From: Pseudomonadota bacterium
Lineage (GTDB): Bacteria > Pseudomonadota > Gammaproteobacteria > Acidiferrobacterales > Acidiferrobacteraceae
Assembly: GCA_021794595.1 (NCBI GenBank)
Contig: JAJYQN010000006.1
Coordinates: 1-56,470 of the forward strand
Direction: 5' to 3'
Length of the DNA stretch: 56,470 nt
In this document: in pieces, positions 20,007 through 29,014 of the stretch
Layout of the letters: the number at the start of each line of letters is the position of its first letter
How positions within the stretch are numbered: the first letter of the stretch is position 1
The notes under the pieces: model-generated
Told to the model about the DNA's origin: nothing
Databases searched by the model: none
What the model saw: the letters and a program-made list of their open reading frames with translations, nothing else
Program-made: the position numbers and the translations under genes

Positions 20007-20348
20007 TTTCTCCCTATCCGAAAGAAACTTCTCGCGACGGGTTGGCTTCCTATGGGTCTCGTCTGAACTTGAGCGTATTATACCATTACGGCTTGTATGT
20101 AGGGACTAAATCAGAGGTGCCTTAGCATATTGAGACAGGATGGGGGCGTGTCATGACAAGAAACATCCGCGCCACAGGAATAGATCAGAAGGGTCGCTAT
20201 ATGCCCGAATTGAGGTGCGAGGCTGTCGCTCTGGCACCGGCACAGATAGTCGAGAGAGCGAAACCCGCGACAAAGACCCTGACACAACGAGACCTGCGCC
20301 TAAGGGTATGCGCCAATCAGGCTTTGATACCCATCCTAAAGATTGGTC
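20007..20348. other. IS5 flank, no gene seen
   Basis: Roughly 60 bases next to the transposase continue its old N-terminal reading frame. The remainder, up to the alpha-E stop at 20349, shows only short open frames with no family resemblance. The right end of the IS5 copy probably lies here, but its inverted repeat was not identified. Confidence 0.4.
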
Positions 20349-21341
20349 CTACTGGCCTCCACCTAGGGCTACACTCTTGACAGGTTCGGTAAGTGGCAAA
20401 GTCGCTGAAAAGAAGGTCTCGGCTATCGCTTCGTGGACAGAGCTCAAGTAACCCTGGAGGTCTTCTAGGAACTCATGTAGTCCGCGACTAATCACTTCCT
20501 CAATACGCGCGTAGTGGAGTTCAGAGACCAACCGGCCCAACCGTCTCTCCGCTTGATTGGGCGCACTTTGGCGCATGCCTGTACTCAGGCATTGCAATGA
20601 CTCGGCAGCCTGATCAAGGCACCATCTTATCGCCCGCGGAAACTCTCGATTGAGAATCAGGAAATCCGCCACTTTAGCGGGCGAGATGCTTTTATATTTT
20701 TTCCGATACATCTCAAAAGCGCTTGCTGACTTTAAAAGCGCCGCCCATTGGATACTGTCCACAGTACTCCCGATACCTTGCCAGCGCGGCAGCAATATGA
20801 AGTATTTCACATCGAGGATTCGCGACGTTTTATCCGCGCGCTCAACCATTTCGCCAAGCCGCAGGAAGTGCCACGCATCCCCGTGCGACATAGTCGCATC
20901 GGCGATTCCGTCAAATAGGTGGGTGGCCATCTTGACCTCGGTATAGAAATCATGCGGATTCATAAGTGCGTAATCGCTTTCCGCATAGCCCTTCAAGAAG
21001 GCATAAAACCGATTCGCCTGCTCCCACATTTCTGAGGAAATTGTATCGCGGACCGATCGCGCATTCTCCCGCGCCTTCCAGGCGCATGACAGTATCGAGT
21101 TGGGGTTCTCTCGATCAAACGTCAAAAAACGCATCACACTATCGCGCTCGGCCACTCCGTATCGACCCGCAAATAAAGGCTGGCCGCCAACGGTATCGAT
21201 AAGGGGCTCCCACTGGTCGCCATAATCTGCTGCCGCATCTAAAGTCAGGTGAAGATTGACATCCACAAGTCGCGCTACACTTTCTGCCCGCTCAAGATAT
21301 CGACTCATCCAATAAATCGACTCAGCCACTCGACTTAACAT
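20349..21341 (-). CDS. alpha-E domain protein (DUF403)
   Basis: A 330-residue all-helical protein of the alpha-E family, recognised by MLSRVAESIYWMSRYLERAE at the N-terminus and the repeated, acid-rich helices after it. Alpha-E proteins are consistently encoded next to a circularly permuted ATP-grasp protein, a transglutaminase-like protein and often the Anbu peptidase; all four are present here. The set has been proposed to form a peptide-ligating and peptide-processing system, but the substrate is unknown. It lies 27 bases downstream of the ATP-grasp gene on the same strand and is surely cotranscribed. Confidence 0.9.
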   Translation of the reverse strand: MLSRVAESIYWMSRYLERAESVARLVDVNLHLTLDAAADYGDQWEPLIDTVGGQPLFAGRYGVAERDSVMRFLTFDRENPNSILSCAWKARENARSVRDTISSEMWEQANRFYAFLKGYAESDYALMNPHDFYTEVKMATHLFDGIADATMSHGDAWHFLRLGEMVERADKTSRILDVKYFILLPRWQGIGSTVDSIQWAALLKSASAFEMYRKKYKSISPAKVADFLILNREFPRAIRWCLDQAAESLQCLSTGMRQSAPNQAERRLGRLVSELHYARIEEVISRGLHEFLEDLQGYLSSVHEAIAETFFSATLPLTEPVKSVALGGGQ

Positions 21342-21368
21342 AGCGCCCCCGATTCTGAATCGTTTCTG

Positions 21369-22814
21369 TTAGCTCTGTAGCACCCAGGTATCCTTACTGC
21401 CGCCGCCTTGTGAGGAATTCACCACAAGCGAGTCGCGCTTTAAAGCCACACGAGTCAATCCACCCGGTAGCACATAAATCTCTTGACCGTAAAGAACGTA
21501 GGGGCGCAGATCCACATGTCGCCCCTCAAAATGTCCCTCTACGAGGACCGGGGCGCGAGACAGACTCATGGCGGGTTGCGCGATATACTGTCTCGGATGC
21601 GCTGTGATTTTCTCCCGGAATAACGCACGATCAGATGCTGTTGACGTAGGACCTACCAACATGCCGTAGCCTCCCGATCCATCGGTCGCTTTAATCACCA
21701 TGTTTTCCATATTCGCAATCACGTAATCCCTGTCGCGTTTTTCTCCACATAAATAGGTCGGCACATTCGGGATCAATGGCTCTTCTCCCAAGTAGTATTT
21801 AATGATCTTCGGCATGTAAGCGTAGACCGCCTTGTCATCGGCCACGCCAGTCCCAGGCGCGTTCGCTAAGGCGACATTACCGGCTTGATATGCGCGCATA
21901 AGCCCTGGAACGCCTAAGAGTGAATCTGAACGGAACGCTAACGGATCTAAAAAGTCATCGTCTATCCGCCGATAAATCACATCGACCCGCTCTAGGCCGC
22001 GGGTATTTCGCATATACACCGCGTCGTCAATAACCAAAAGATCGCGCCCTTCGACAAGCTCAATACCCATCTGCTGCGCAAGAAAGGCATGTTCAAAATA
22101 GGCAGAATTGTACATTCCCGGTGTTAGAACGACAGTAACGGCTGAGTCCATTGGCGTAGGAGCCAGAAACTCCAAGACGTTTAGCAAACGGCTTGGGTAG
22201 TCATCGACAGCCCTGACGCGCGAGGCGTCAAAAACTTGTGGCAAGGCGCGCTTTAGAATGCGACGATTTTCCAAAACATAGGAAACGCCAGAGGGGCAGC
22301 GCACATTGTCCTCCAGAACATAGAATTGTCCTGTTTCATCACGAATCAAGTCGGTCCCCGATATATGATTCCAAATTCCGCGCGGGACAGTGAGCCCAAC
22401 ACACTGCGGTCGATAAGTGGGTGCCGACAAAACAAGCTCTCGTGGCACAATCTTTTCGCTAAGAATTCTCTGTTTACCGTAGATATCGGCGAGGAACAGA
22501 TTGATCGCATGCCCCCGCTGCTTTAAGCCCTGCTCTATTTTGTTCCATTCGCTCGCATCAATAATGCGTGGAATGATATCAAACGGAAGAATCTTTTCGG
22601 CCCCCTCTGCTCCGCCGTAGACTGCAAACGTGATGCCCATTCGATACATAGCCGCCTCTGCTGCGCGCTGATGTTTCAGTATCTCTACGGCAGATAAGCT
22701 ATCCAAACAATCCAACAGAAAACGGGAACCAGGGCGCGGAGTACCGGTTGCATCGAACGATTCATCGTAGAAAGATCCTACGCAGTACGTTTGAAAGTTC
22801 ATAACGTTGGCCAT
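21369..22814 (-). CDS. circularly permuted ATP-grasp protein (DUF404/DUF407)
   Basis: A 481-residue ATP-grasp-fold ligase of the circularly permuted type 2 class. Diagnostic segments are YRMGITFAVYGG, FDIIPRIIDASEW, RECVL-type LEDNVRCPSGVSYVLENR, VVLTPGMYNSAYFEHAFLAQQMGIELVEGRDL, and VIKATDGSGGYGMLVGP, the ATP-binding glycine loop. Enzymes of this fold join a carboxylate to an amine through an acyl-phosphate, so it is the probable peptide-bond-making member of the alpha-E/ATP-grasp/transglutaminase/Anbu set. The ATG at 22814 follows GAAGGG; it is the first gene of the minus-strand pair. Confidence 0.92.
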   Translation of the reverse strand: MANVMNFQTYCVGSFYDESFDATGTPRPGSRFLLDCLDSLSAVEILKHQRAAEAAMYRMGITFAVYGGAEGAEKILPFDIIPRIIDASEWNKIEQGLKQRGHAINLFLADIYGKQRILSEKIVPRELVLSAPTYRPQCVGLTVPRGIWNHISGTDLIRDETGQFYVLEDNVRCPSGVSYVLENRRILKRALPQVFDASRVRAVDDYPSRLLNVLEFLAPTPMDSAVTVVLTPGMYNSAYFEHAFLAQQMGIELVEGRDLLVIDDAVYMRNTRGLERVDVIYRRIDDDFLDPLAFRSDSLLGVPGLMRAYQAGNVALANAPGTGVADDKAVYAYMPKIIKYYLGEEPLIPNVPTYLCGEKRDRDYVIANMENMVIKATDGSGGYGMLVGPTSTASDRALFREKITAHPRQYIAQPAMSLSRAPVLVEGHFEGRHVDLRPYVLYGQEIYVLPGGLTRVALKRDSLVVNSSQGGGSKDTWVLQS

Positions 22815-23293
22815 CCCTTCGTCTATGGCGGCCGGGCTAGGCCCGGTCCGCTGATCGGGAACCTTGGGCTGCGCGTCATCGTGCTAAAGCGTCTTCCAAA
22901 TGACTGAGAGCAATATCCATGCCGATGTATACCTTATGGGTAAGGAAGGCCATTAAATGCTCCATGCGCCCGTTTCCTGAGCGGAACGCCTTATTCCATA
23001 CTCTTGAATACGCCCCAGTTTGGGCATGTCTGCTTCAAAAACGGGCACGATGGGCCGCCTAACTTCTCAAAATAAACGGGTCACGTGCAGAGGAGAGGCG
23101 CTTGCGCCAAACAATTGTGGCCATAATGAAGCGGTGCCAGAAAAAACGTGGTCGGTAAGCTCTATGGCACACACTTCAGGCGCTTTCGGCATCAGTCTTG
23201 CACTAACGCTCAGAAGAGTAGGAAGACCCACACCTAGGCCGCCAACGATCAGCGCCTCAGGCGATGAGGCAAGCCTTTCAAGGAGGGGCGTGC
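22815..23293. other. divergent control region of the ATP-grasp/Anbu set
   Basis: About 480 bases between the minus-strand ATP-grasp/alpha-E pair and the plus-strand Anbu/transglutaminase pair; it must hold promoters for both. I see no near-consensus sigma70 boxes. A 50-codon minus-strand frame (22876-23031) reads KVYIGMDIALSHLEDAL, faintly like an IS110 N-terminus, but has no supporting context. Confidence 0.4.
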
Positions 23294-24076
23294 ATGACAT
23301 ACTGTTTGGCCATTCGGGTAAATGCAGGGCTTGTCTTGTGTTCAGATTCCCGAACGAACGCCGGCGTTGATAATATGAATGCCTACTCAAAGATGCACCG
23401 CTTTGCTTGGATGGGCCAACGCTACTTCACATTACTTTCGTCTGGCAATCTCGCAACTACCCAAGCTGTTATAAAAAAACTCCACGGTGACGTCAAACAA
23501 GGGGCGGTCCCGAACCTCCAGAGCGTGACTTGCATGCAAGAAGCAGTGGACTATGTCGGCATGACCAACACGCTTGTCCAGCGGCAGCAGAGTGAGCGGG
23601 ACACGGCTCACACGAACTTTGAAGCGAGCTTTATCCTCGGCGGCCAGATCTTTGGGCAGAAACCGGAAATCTTCATGATCTACCCGCAGGGCAACTATAT
23701 ACATGAGTCGCACGAGCACCCTTTTTTGCAAATCGGCGAATCTAAGTACGGTAAACCGATTCTGGACCGCGTCATTACCCCGACTATCGACCTTGAACGG
23801 GCTGCCCGGTGCGCTCTTGTCTCTATGAATTCCACGATGCGAAGCAACGCGACAGTCGGGCCACCGGTGGAGTTACTCATACATAGACGTAACACGTTCG
23901 ACGAGGGCATATTTCTTCATCTCGGAGATGATGACTCATTTTTTCAGGCCCTCAGTCAACGATGGAATGAGGGGCTCGTACTCGCCCTAGAAAACCTTCC
24001 AAGATTCTCTTGGGAGGATGCCGGTGAGAATACGCATACGGGGGGGCAGATCTACCCCTTTCCCCCCAACCCATGA
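23294..24076 (+). CDS. Anbu-type proteasome-like peptidase
   Basis: A 260-residue N-terminal-nucleophile hydrolase related to HslV and the proteasome beta subunit, matching the bacterial Anbu group. ATG 23294 has a perfect AGGAGG site 7 bases upstream, and the product begins M-T-Y-C-L-A-I. After Met removal, Thr1 would be the nucleophile, with the Asp of CSDSRTNAG at position 17 and the Lys of YSKMHRF at about 32, matching the proteasome catalytic set. Anbu forms open helical ring-like assemblies. The stop overlaps the transglutaminase start by 4 bases. It is the proteolytic partner in the alpha-E/ATP-grasp set. Confidence 0.9.
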   Translation: MTYCLAIRVNAGLVLCSDSRTNAGVDNMNAYSKMHRFAWMGQRYFTLLSSGNLATTQAVIKKLHGDVKQGAVPNLQSVTCMQEAVDYVGMTNTLVQRQQSERDTAHTNFEASFILGGQIFGQKPEIFMIYPQGNYIHESHEHPFLQIGESKYGKPILDRVITPTIDLERAARCALVSMNSTMRSNATVGPPVELLIHRRNTFDEGIFLHLGDDDSFFQALSQRWNEGLVLALENLPRFSWEDAGENTHTGGQIYPFPPNP

Positions 24077-24975
24077 ACTCCTCCCTTGCCCTCCGTCATC
24101 GCATCCACTACCACTATGATCGCGCGATTCTCTTAGGTCCTCACCTGATCAGGCTATGCCCGACAGCCCATAGTCGCCTGCCGACCCGCGACTACGAACT
24201 TACCATCACACCCACACCTCAGACCATCCATTGGCAAGAGGATTCTTTTGGTAATTCTGTCGCTCGTGTCGTGTTTTCTGAAAAAGCCCGCGACCTAACG
24301 GTTGTTATGAAGGCGGTGATCGACTGGGTCGATATCAACCCGCTGGACTTCCTGCTAGATCGCTCCGTTGAACACTGGCCGTTTTCCTACGATTCACACC
24401 TACTAAAGTCTCTTACCCCCTATCTTGAGGTCTCAGCAAACGGGGCTCGTTTCGAGACCTTTATGTCCGACCTCCCATGCAAGAGTTCGCCGACTGTGGC
24501 GTTCCTTGCGCACCTCAATCACTACATCGCACATCTCATTACCTACACAACTCGCCTGGAAACCGGTATCCAGACCTGCGACGCGACTCTTGCGCAAAGA
24601 ACGGGGGCGTGTCGCGATAGCGCCTGGCTACTTATACAAGTAGCCCGCCAACTGGGGCTTGCGGCCCGCTTTGTCTCGGGTTACCTCATTGAGCGGTCTC
24701 AGTCGGTCGATCCCACGACCACGGGAATAGCGCCCCGTTCTGACTCCATGGCCTTGCACGCGTGGGTTGACATTTACCTGCCGGGTGCTGGCTGGATCGG
24801 CTTGGATCCAACATCTGGCCTTTTTGCAGGCCCCGGGTATTTGCCACTAGTGTGTGTACCGGATCCCATTTTCGCGACACCCATTGAAGGGACATGCGAA
24901 CCGAGTTCGATCGAGTGGGACTATACCCAAACCGTAGAACGTATCCCTCGCCATACACCGGGCAATGGCTGCTAA
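24073..24975 (+). CDS. transglutaminase-like cysteine peptidase family protein
   Basis: A 300-residue protein with a bacterial transglutaminase N-terminal beta domain (LRHRIHYHYDRAILLGPHLIRL) and a papain-like transglutaminase domain. The catalytic triad is C180 (RTGACRDSAWLL), H229 (MALHAWVDIYLPG) and D245 (GLDPTSGLF). Such proteins in the alpha-E/ATP-grasp cluster are thought to cleave or transfer peptides, not to crosslink proteins. No signal peptide is visible, so it acts in the cytoplasm. It is translationally coupled to the Anbu gene through an ATGA overlap. Confidence 0.92.
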   Translation: MNSSLALRHRIHYHYDRAILLGPHLIRLCPTAHSRLPTRDYELTITPTPQTIHWQEDSFGNSVARVVFSEKARDLTVVMKAVIDWVDINPLDFLLDRSVEHWPFSYDSHLLKSLTPYLEVSANGARFETFMSDLPCKSSPTVAFLAHLNHYIAHLITYTTRLETGIQTCDATLAQRTGACRDSAWLLIQVARQLGLAARFVSGYLIERSQSVDPTTTGIAPRSDSMALHAWVDIYLPGAGWIGLDPTSGLFAGPGYLPLVCVPDPIFATPIEGTCEPSSIEWDYTQTVERIPRHTPGNGC

Positions 24976-25046
24976 TCTCAGACTGAGCTAGGCTCAATAA
25001 ATACGGACGCCTTCAATCGCGGCATATTGACGATCAGAGGTGTGTG

Positions 25047-25298
25047 ATGCAGGGACTACCAGAACAGGTGTATACGCCGCAATATCGGGCCCAGGCGGGG
25101 CGTTGGGTGACCGAGAAGAAGAAGTCTGTCCCCCAAGCGGCTCGTGAGTTCGGGATGTCGGCTAGGACCTTGGCGAATTGGGCGTACAAGACGCGGCACG
25201 ACGAGGGAGTAAGGCCTACGGAATCGCGCCGGCCGCCGGCCGAGGTGTGGCTCAGCCTTAAGCGTGCCAATCCGGAGTCCTTATCGGAGGAGGCCTAA
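25047..25298 (+). pseudogene. IS3-family orfA (transposase_8) remnant
   Basis: An 83-residue frame with the IS3 OrfA helix-turn-helix: VYTPQYRAQAGRWVTEKKKSVPQAAREFGMSARTLANWAYK. Past residue 50 it loses the leucine-zipper and LERENEILKK-like part that OrfA normally has, and no orfB follows. It is a stranded piece of an IS3 element; an orfB 3' end occurs at 28690-28919 on the other strand. It is too short to act alone. 25299-25430 holds nothing recognisable. Confidence 0.75.
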
Positions 25299-25430
25299 TC
25301 CACTCCATGCGACATCTTTGTTGACAAACACCGTCACCGTTTTTAGGACTTATGTCCTGGCATTTTCGTTGCGGGTGCTGGCGAACCGGTCGTCTATGGT
25401 GTTTCGCATTCCACGGTCGTAGCGCCGGGA

Positions 25431-27107
25431 TTAGGGGGTCTGGGTATCGTTTGGCAAGGGATCATGGGACGCCTCCGAGGCTGGTAGGAGGACGTGGAAT
25501 ATGGTGCCTCTAGGAAGGTGTGGTTCGGCATAGATGTAGCCATCGTGCCGTTTTACGATGGAATAGGTGGTCGCGAGCCCAAGCCCGGTACCGCCACCCT
25601 TGGTGGTAAAGAATGGCTCGAATATATGGGGCATGGCCTCTTCCTGAATGCCGATGCCATCGTCTTTGACTTCTATATGGACGTAAGGGCCCGAGCGCCC
25701 TCTGAACGTGGCGGTTTTGCGGGGATTCATGTCGTTATAAGCACGGACCTGAATGCGCGCCGGTTTGGAGGGGTCTGGTGGAGGATTCGTAGCCTCCTGG
25801 GCATTGAGGATGAGGTTCGTAAATACCTGAGACAATTGGCCGTTATCGAATTCGCAAGGCCATAGGTCGGCGGCAATATCAAGCGCCACGGTGTGGCCGC
25901 TCATGGCCAACAGCGTAAGAGATTCCGTGAGCGGCTCTGACAGTACGCCTTTTTGGCGGATCGGAGCGCCGCCTTTGGCGAAGGTGAGTAATTTACGCGT
26001 GAGTTCGCGGGCGCGGAGGATCGCGTTTTCCGACTCGAGCAGCATCTGGCCGACCTTAGGTAATGCGCTCCCGTAGAGCTTGGCGAGCCCTACGTAGCCG
26101 AGAACAGCTGTGAGAATATTGTTGAAATCATGGGCAATCCCGCCAGCGAGGATCCCGATCGATTCGAGTCTCTGCGTCTTGATCAGTTCGTCCTCCAGGC
26201 GGCGTTTTTCGCTGATATCGCGAAAGACCAGGACAACGCCGATCATCTCACCCTGCCGCGTACGGATGGGAGCCGCGCTGTCATTGATGCTGACGAGAGA
26301 CCCGTCCCGTCTGACAAGGAAGGTGTGGTTGGAAAGCTCGGCGGTCATCTGGGTTCGGAGAACAACGGTCACGGGGTTTTCCTGAGGCAGGCGCGTATGT
26401 TCGTCGATGAGTGGGGCGACTTGGGTAAGGGGGCGCCCCAGAGCATCTTCGCGGCTCCAACCCGTACAGCTTTCCGCGGCCTCATTCATGAGCGTAATTC
26501 GGCCATCGGTGTCAGTGCTGATCACGGCGTCCCCAATGCTGTGTAGGGTCACAGATAGCCGTTCCCGTTCGTCTACGAGGGTTCTCTCGGTCGCATGGAG
26601 GGTGTGGTAGGCGACTTGCAGTTCAAGGCGTGCCTCATCAAGATTGCGAGCGAGTGCCCGGGCGCGCTCTGCGCTTTCGGTTGCTGCCTGCATCCGTTGC
26701 TGAAGGCCCAGGGTCAGTAACTCTTGGCGCGGTGCTGCGGCAAGTAAGGGTAGGAAGCGTAAAAGCCGTTTTAAGGCGGCTTCATCGAGCCTGTTCGGGG
26801 CGATGAGTACCAGGATGCTGCCGTCGTCGGCGCGGATCCCAAAAACCTCTTTTTTGGTATCGCGCTCAGGATAGGGTAGGGCACGGACGATGCGGCTCGC
26901 GGCGTGCGCGGTATCGCAAAGAAATGAACGCCATTCTCCAGAGGGTAGGGTTTGTAGGAGGCCTGGTGCTGGTAGAAGGGCGTCTAGGAGAGGGTCCTGG
27001 ACGAATAGGATCGCATCTTCGGCCCCTACTCTCTGTGCCAAGCCCTTGAGGGCGGACGGACGCTCCTCGGGAAGGGCAAAGGCCGTCAATAAGGCGATTT
27101 CATCCAC
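25431..27107 (-). CDS. cytoplasmic PAS histidine kinase
   Basis: A 558-residue sensor kinase without membrane helices. An N-terminal region of unknown type (1-145) is followed by a coiled coil (146-190), a PAS domain (about 190-310: SIGDAVISTDTDGRITLMNEAAE and PIRTRQGEMIGVVLVFRDI), the HisKA dimerisation domain with His326 in GGIAHDFNNIL, and an ATPase domain with N-box LILNAQEAT, G1 DDGIGI, F EPFFTTK and G2 GTGLGL. No response regulator is adjacent. The FIST-domain gene upstream ends 2 bases before its start, so the pair probably forms a sensor unit in which FIST binds the ligand. Confidence 0.9.
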   Translation of the reverse strand: MDEIALLTAFALPEERPSALKGLAQRVGAEDAILFVQDPLLDALLPAPGLLQTLPSGEWRSFLCDTAHAASRIVRALPYPERDTKKEVFGIRADDGSILVLIAPNRLDEAALKRLLRFLPLLAAAPRQELLTLGLQQRMQAATESAERARALARNLDEARLELQVAYHTLHATERTLVDERERLSVTLHSIGDAVISTDTDGRITLMNEAAESCTGWSREDALGRPLTQVAPLIDEHTRLPQENPVTVVLRTQMTAELSNHTFLVRRDGSLVSINDSAAPIRTRQGEMIGVVLVFRDISEKRRLEDELIKTQRLESIGILAGGIAHDFNNILTAVLGYVGLAKLYGSALPKVGQMLLESENAILRARELTRKLLTFAKGGAPIRQKGVLSEPLTESLTLLAMSGHTVALDIAADLWPCEFDNGQLSQVFTNLILNAQEATNPPPDPSKPARIQVRAYNDMNPRKTATFRGRSGPYVHIEVKDDGIGIQEEAMPHIFEPFFTTKGGGTGLGLATTYSIVKRHDGYIYAEPHLPRGTIFHVLLPASEASHDPLPNDTQTP

Positions 27108-27109
27108 GA

Positions 27110-28276
27110 CTAGTCCGGTAATACGCAGACAACGGCGGTGCAGTTATGAAATCCCTGGAATTGTCCTGTAGCGCGCACCACTTGGCCGTAGGTATTGCAA
27201 CCGGCCAACGGGGTGTCTGGTAGCAAGTCACTGACCGCTTGTAGTTCTTGCTCAAAGTGGCTGCCCAGTCGTAGGCGGGTCGCAACGCAATCAAAAAACA
27301 GAGCGGCCGCAGGCGGCCCGGCCATATGACTGAGCGCAGTACGAGTGGCTGCCGCGGCCGCGGCGCGGGCCGAATGAGTCGTCGCTTTCATGACTCGAAT
27401 GAGCGAATGGACAGGCACGTCGGCCGCGCACTGGATCGCGCCATCAGCCGTGCCCGAAAGCGGTACCCGCAAGCGGTACTGTCCCGCTGTTTCGACTCCT
27501 ATTATGTGCTCTAGAAAAAACGGCAACGGTTTGTTGCGGTCGAAAGGGATCCCGATATTCCGGGCGTACTCTTCATACACATCGAGCGCGGGAAGTGAGT
27601 TGATGCTTTCGATCAGCGACCCATGCGCCGCGGTGACCCTCATGAGCGCCGAGTCCGGTTCCCAGCCGTTAGCAGAGCCTATTCCTATTGGCTTGTCCGC
27701 TAAAATTTCGAGCACCAAAACGGCGTCTTCATAGGCTTTTGTGCCCATAAAAACATGGGTGTTTTGGAATTGGCCATTGTCGCCCGCGCCGCCGCCAAAA
27801 AACTGGTGGCCCCCGCGGGTCAGTGTCGTCAATTCAGCCACAATATCCTCGCTCTGGCCGGCCAATGTATCGATCAAGACCAGAGCGGCCTTACCGGGAA
27901 GCAGGCTATCGATTCCCTTAAACCCGTGCGCCGCTTCCCGTGCCGCCTGGTGAAAATTGCCTTTAACGCCGCAGCCTAGACCCGCCGAAAACCGCAGGGT
28001 ATCGGACTGGATCGCGTAGGCAACAGCGGAGCCTTGCTTGTGCATTTTCTGGGTGAACTCCCCGGCGGACGAGCAGCCGACGAGACAGTTCGGTTTACAG
28101 CTTGTGTGGAGAGCGGTGAGAAGGGTCTCGTACTGAAAGTGTGGGGAGGCAAAGACGATTATGCAGTCGATCTTCCCATCGCCTAGGGTCTTTAAAAGAC
28201 CGGATGCGAGCTCGCGTCCGGCGTCAGCGCCGTCCGCGGTATTTGTGTACGCTACTGCAACCCGAGTTGTGCTCAT
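27110..28276 (-). CDS. FIST domain sensor protein
   Basis: A 388-residue soluble protein with a FIST N domain (about 1-190: CIIVFASPHFQYETLLTAL, CLVGCSSAGEF, GGGAGDNGQF) and a FIST C domain (about 200-388: EYARNIGIPFDRNKPLPFFLEH, CDCVATR-like FFDCVATRLRLG, PLAGCNTYGQV). FIST domains are predicted to bind small ligands such as amino acids and pass the signal to kinases or cyclic-di-GMP enzymes. I choose ATG 28276 (MSTTRVAVAYT); ATG 28297 is also possible. The next gene on the strand is a histidine kinase 2 bases away. Confidence 0.88.
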   Translation of the reverse strand: MSTTRVAVAYTNTADGADAGRELASGLLKTLGDGKIDCIIVFASPHFQYETLLTALHTSCKPNCLVGCSSAGEFTQKMHKQGSAVAYAIQSDTLRFSAGLGCGVKGNFHQAAREAAHGFKGIDSLLPGKAALVLIDTLAGQSEDIVAELTTLTRGGHQFFGGGAGDNGQFQNTHVFMGTKAYEDAVLVLEILADKPIGIGSANGWEPDSALMRVTAAHGSLIESINSLPALDVYEEYARNIGIPFDRNKPLPFFLEHIIGVETAGQYRLRVPLSGTADGAIQCAADVPVHSLIRVMKATTHSARAAAAAATRTALSHMAGPPAAALFFDCVATRLRLGSHFEQELQAVSDLLPDTPLAGCNTYGQVVRATGQFQGFHNCTAVVCVLPD

Positions 28277-28612
28277 TCGTAAACCCAAGCGGCGCATTGT
28301 GCCCCTGCGGCAGGCCAAGAAACCCCCGTTGGCTGAACCGAGCGGTGCCGCCAAAGTGCCGCTGGACATCAAACAGGGGCTTGATGCTGTCACAGGACAG
28401 CCCCTGCCTTCAATCCCCCCGCTCCTATATTTCTACCTCTACAATAGAGGTTCGGCCAGTCGGCTCCGGTATGGGGGCTGCCCCTAGCCTACAAAGGGAG
28501 GCTGCCTGGCTCTGCCGGGGGATATTTGCCTCGACCCTGATCCCAGGGGTGTTGTCGGAGGACTCGGGCAGGCAGTGAGGCACGCTCAAAAGGCTCGGCC
28601 GATGATATCTTG

Positions 28613-28644
28613 AAGAGGCCGGCTGGAAAAGAGGCCGGCTGGAA
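28613..28644 (+). repeat. 16-bp tandem repeat, two copies
   Basis: AAGAGGCCGGCTGGAA occurs twice in perfect tandem at 28613 and 28629. It lies next to the IS3 remnant and has no evident role. Confidence 0.85.
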
Positions 28645-28689
28645 CATGAGTGCCGAGACTGATCTTTCCCCAGAATCACGGACACTCAG

Positions 28690-28919
28690 TTAAGCCACCT
28701 GCCGCTGCTCGAGGGCCTCTTGAGATAGATACCTGAGACCGGGGTGTAGGCGCCTTCGCTTGCTGTAAATCTCTATGTATTCGAATAGCCGTTTCCTGGC
28801 GCCCGGGCGCATCGTAAAGCGTTCTCCCGGGACGGCCTCGACTTTGACACTGGGGTTCCCGCTACCCCGGCGATGTTGTCGTAACAGTTGCCCTTCTTGC
28901 CTATGTTCGCAATCAGACT
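28690..28919 (-). pseudogene. IS3-family orfB 3' remnant
   Basis: On the minus strand GKKGNCYDN (the CYDN motif before the catalytic Glu of IS3 integrase cores) is followed, after one frame change, by NPSVKVEAVPGERFTMR, then RKRLFEYIEIYSKRRRLHPGL and RYLSQEALEQ up to a TAA at 28690. This is the end of an IS3 OrfB transposase. The frameshift and the missing first 200 residues make it a pseudogene. It may share origin with the orfA piece at 25047, though they lie in opposite orientation around the FIST/kinase pair. Confidence 0.8.
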
Positions 28920-29014
28920 ATGTAACCACCATGGCTTGATCGACTGGGAGAATGGCTTCCGATGGTCGCGACCATCCGTCCTCTTAACCGTCTCTCATGA
29001 GAATGTTCCATTTC

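Larger units (their letters stand above)
28277..29014. other. intergenic region with IS3 remnant
   Basis: No complete gene. It holds a two-copy 16-bp tandem repeat at 28613-28644 and the 3' end of an IS3 orfB at 28690-28919. Bases 28920-29014 show nothing recognisable. Confidence 0.5.

Noticed and set aside
20140-20451. 75-103 codon frames between the IS5 copy and the alpha-E gene
   Set aside because: No family resemblance, mutually overlapping in different frames, and next to a decayed IS end.
22876-23031. Minus-strand peptide KVYIGMDIALSHLEDAL as an IS110 remnant
   Set aside because: The likeness is limited to about 15 residues, there is no catalytic Glu or Asp pair after it, and a stop follows at once.
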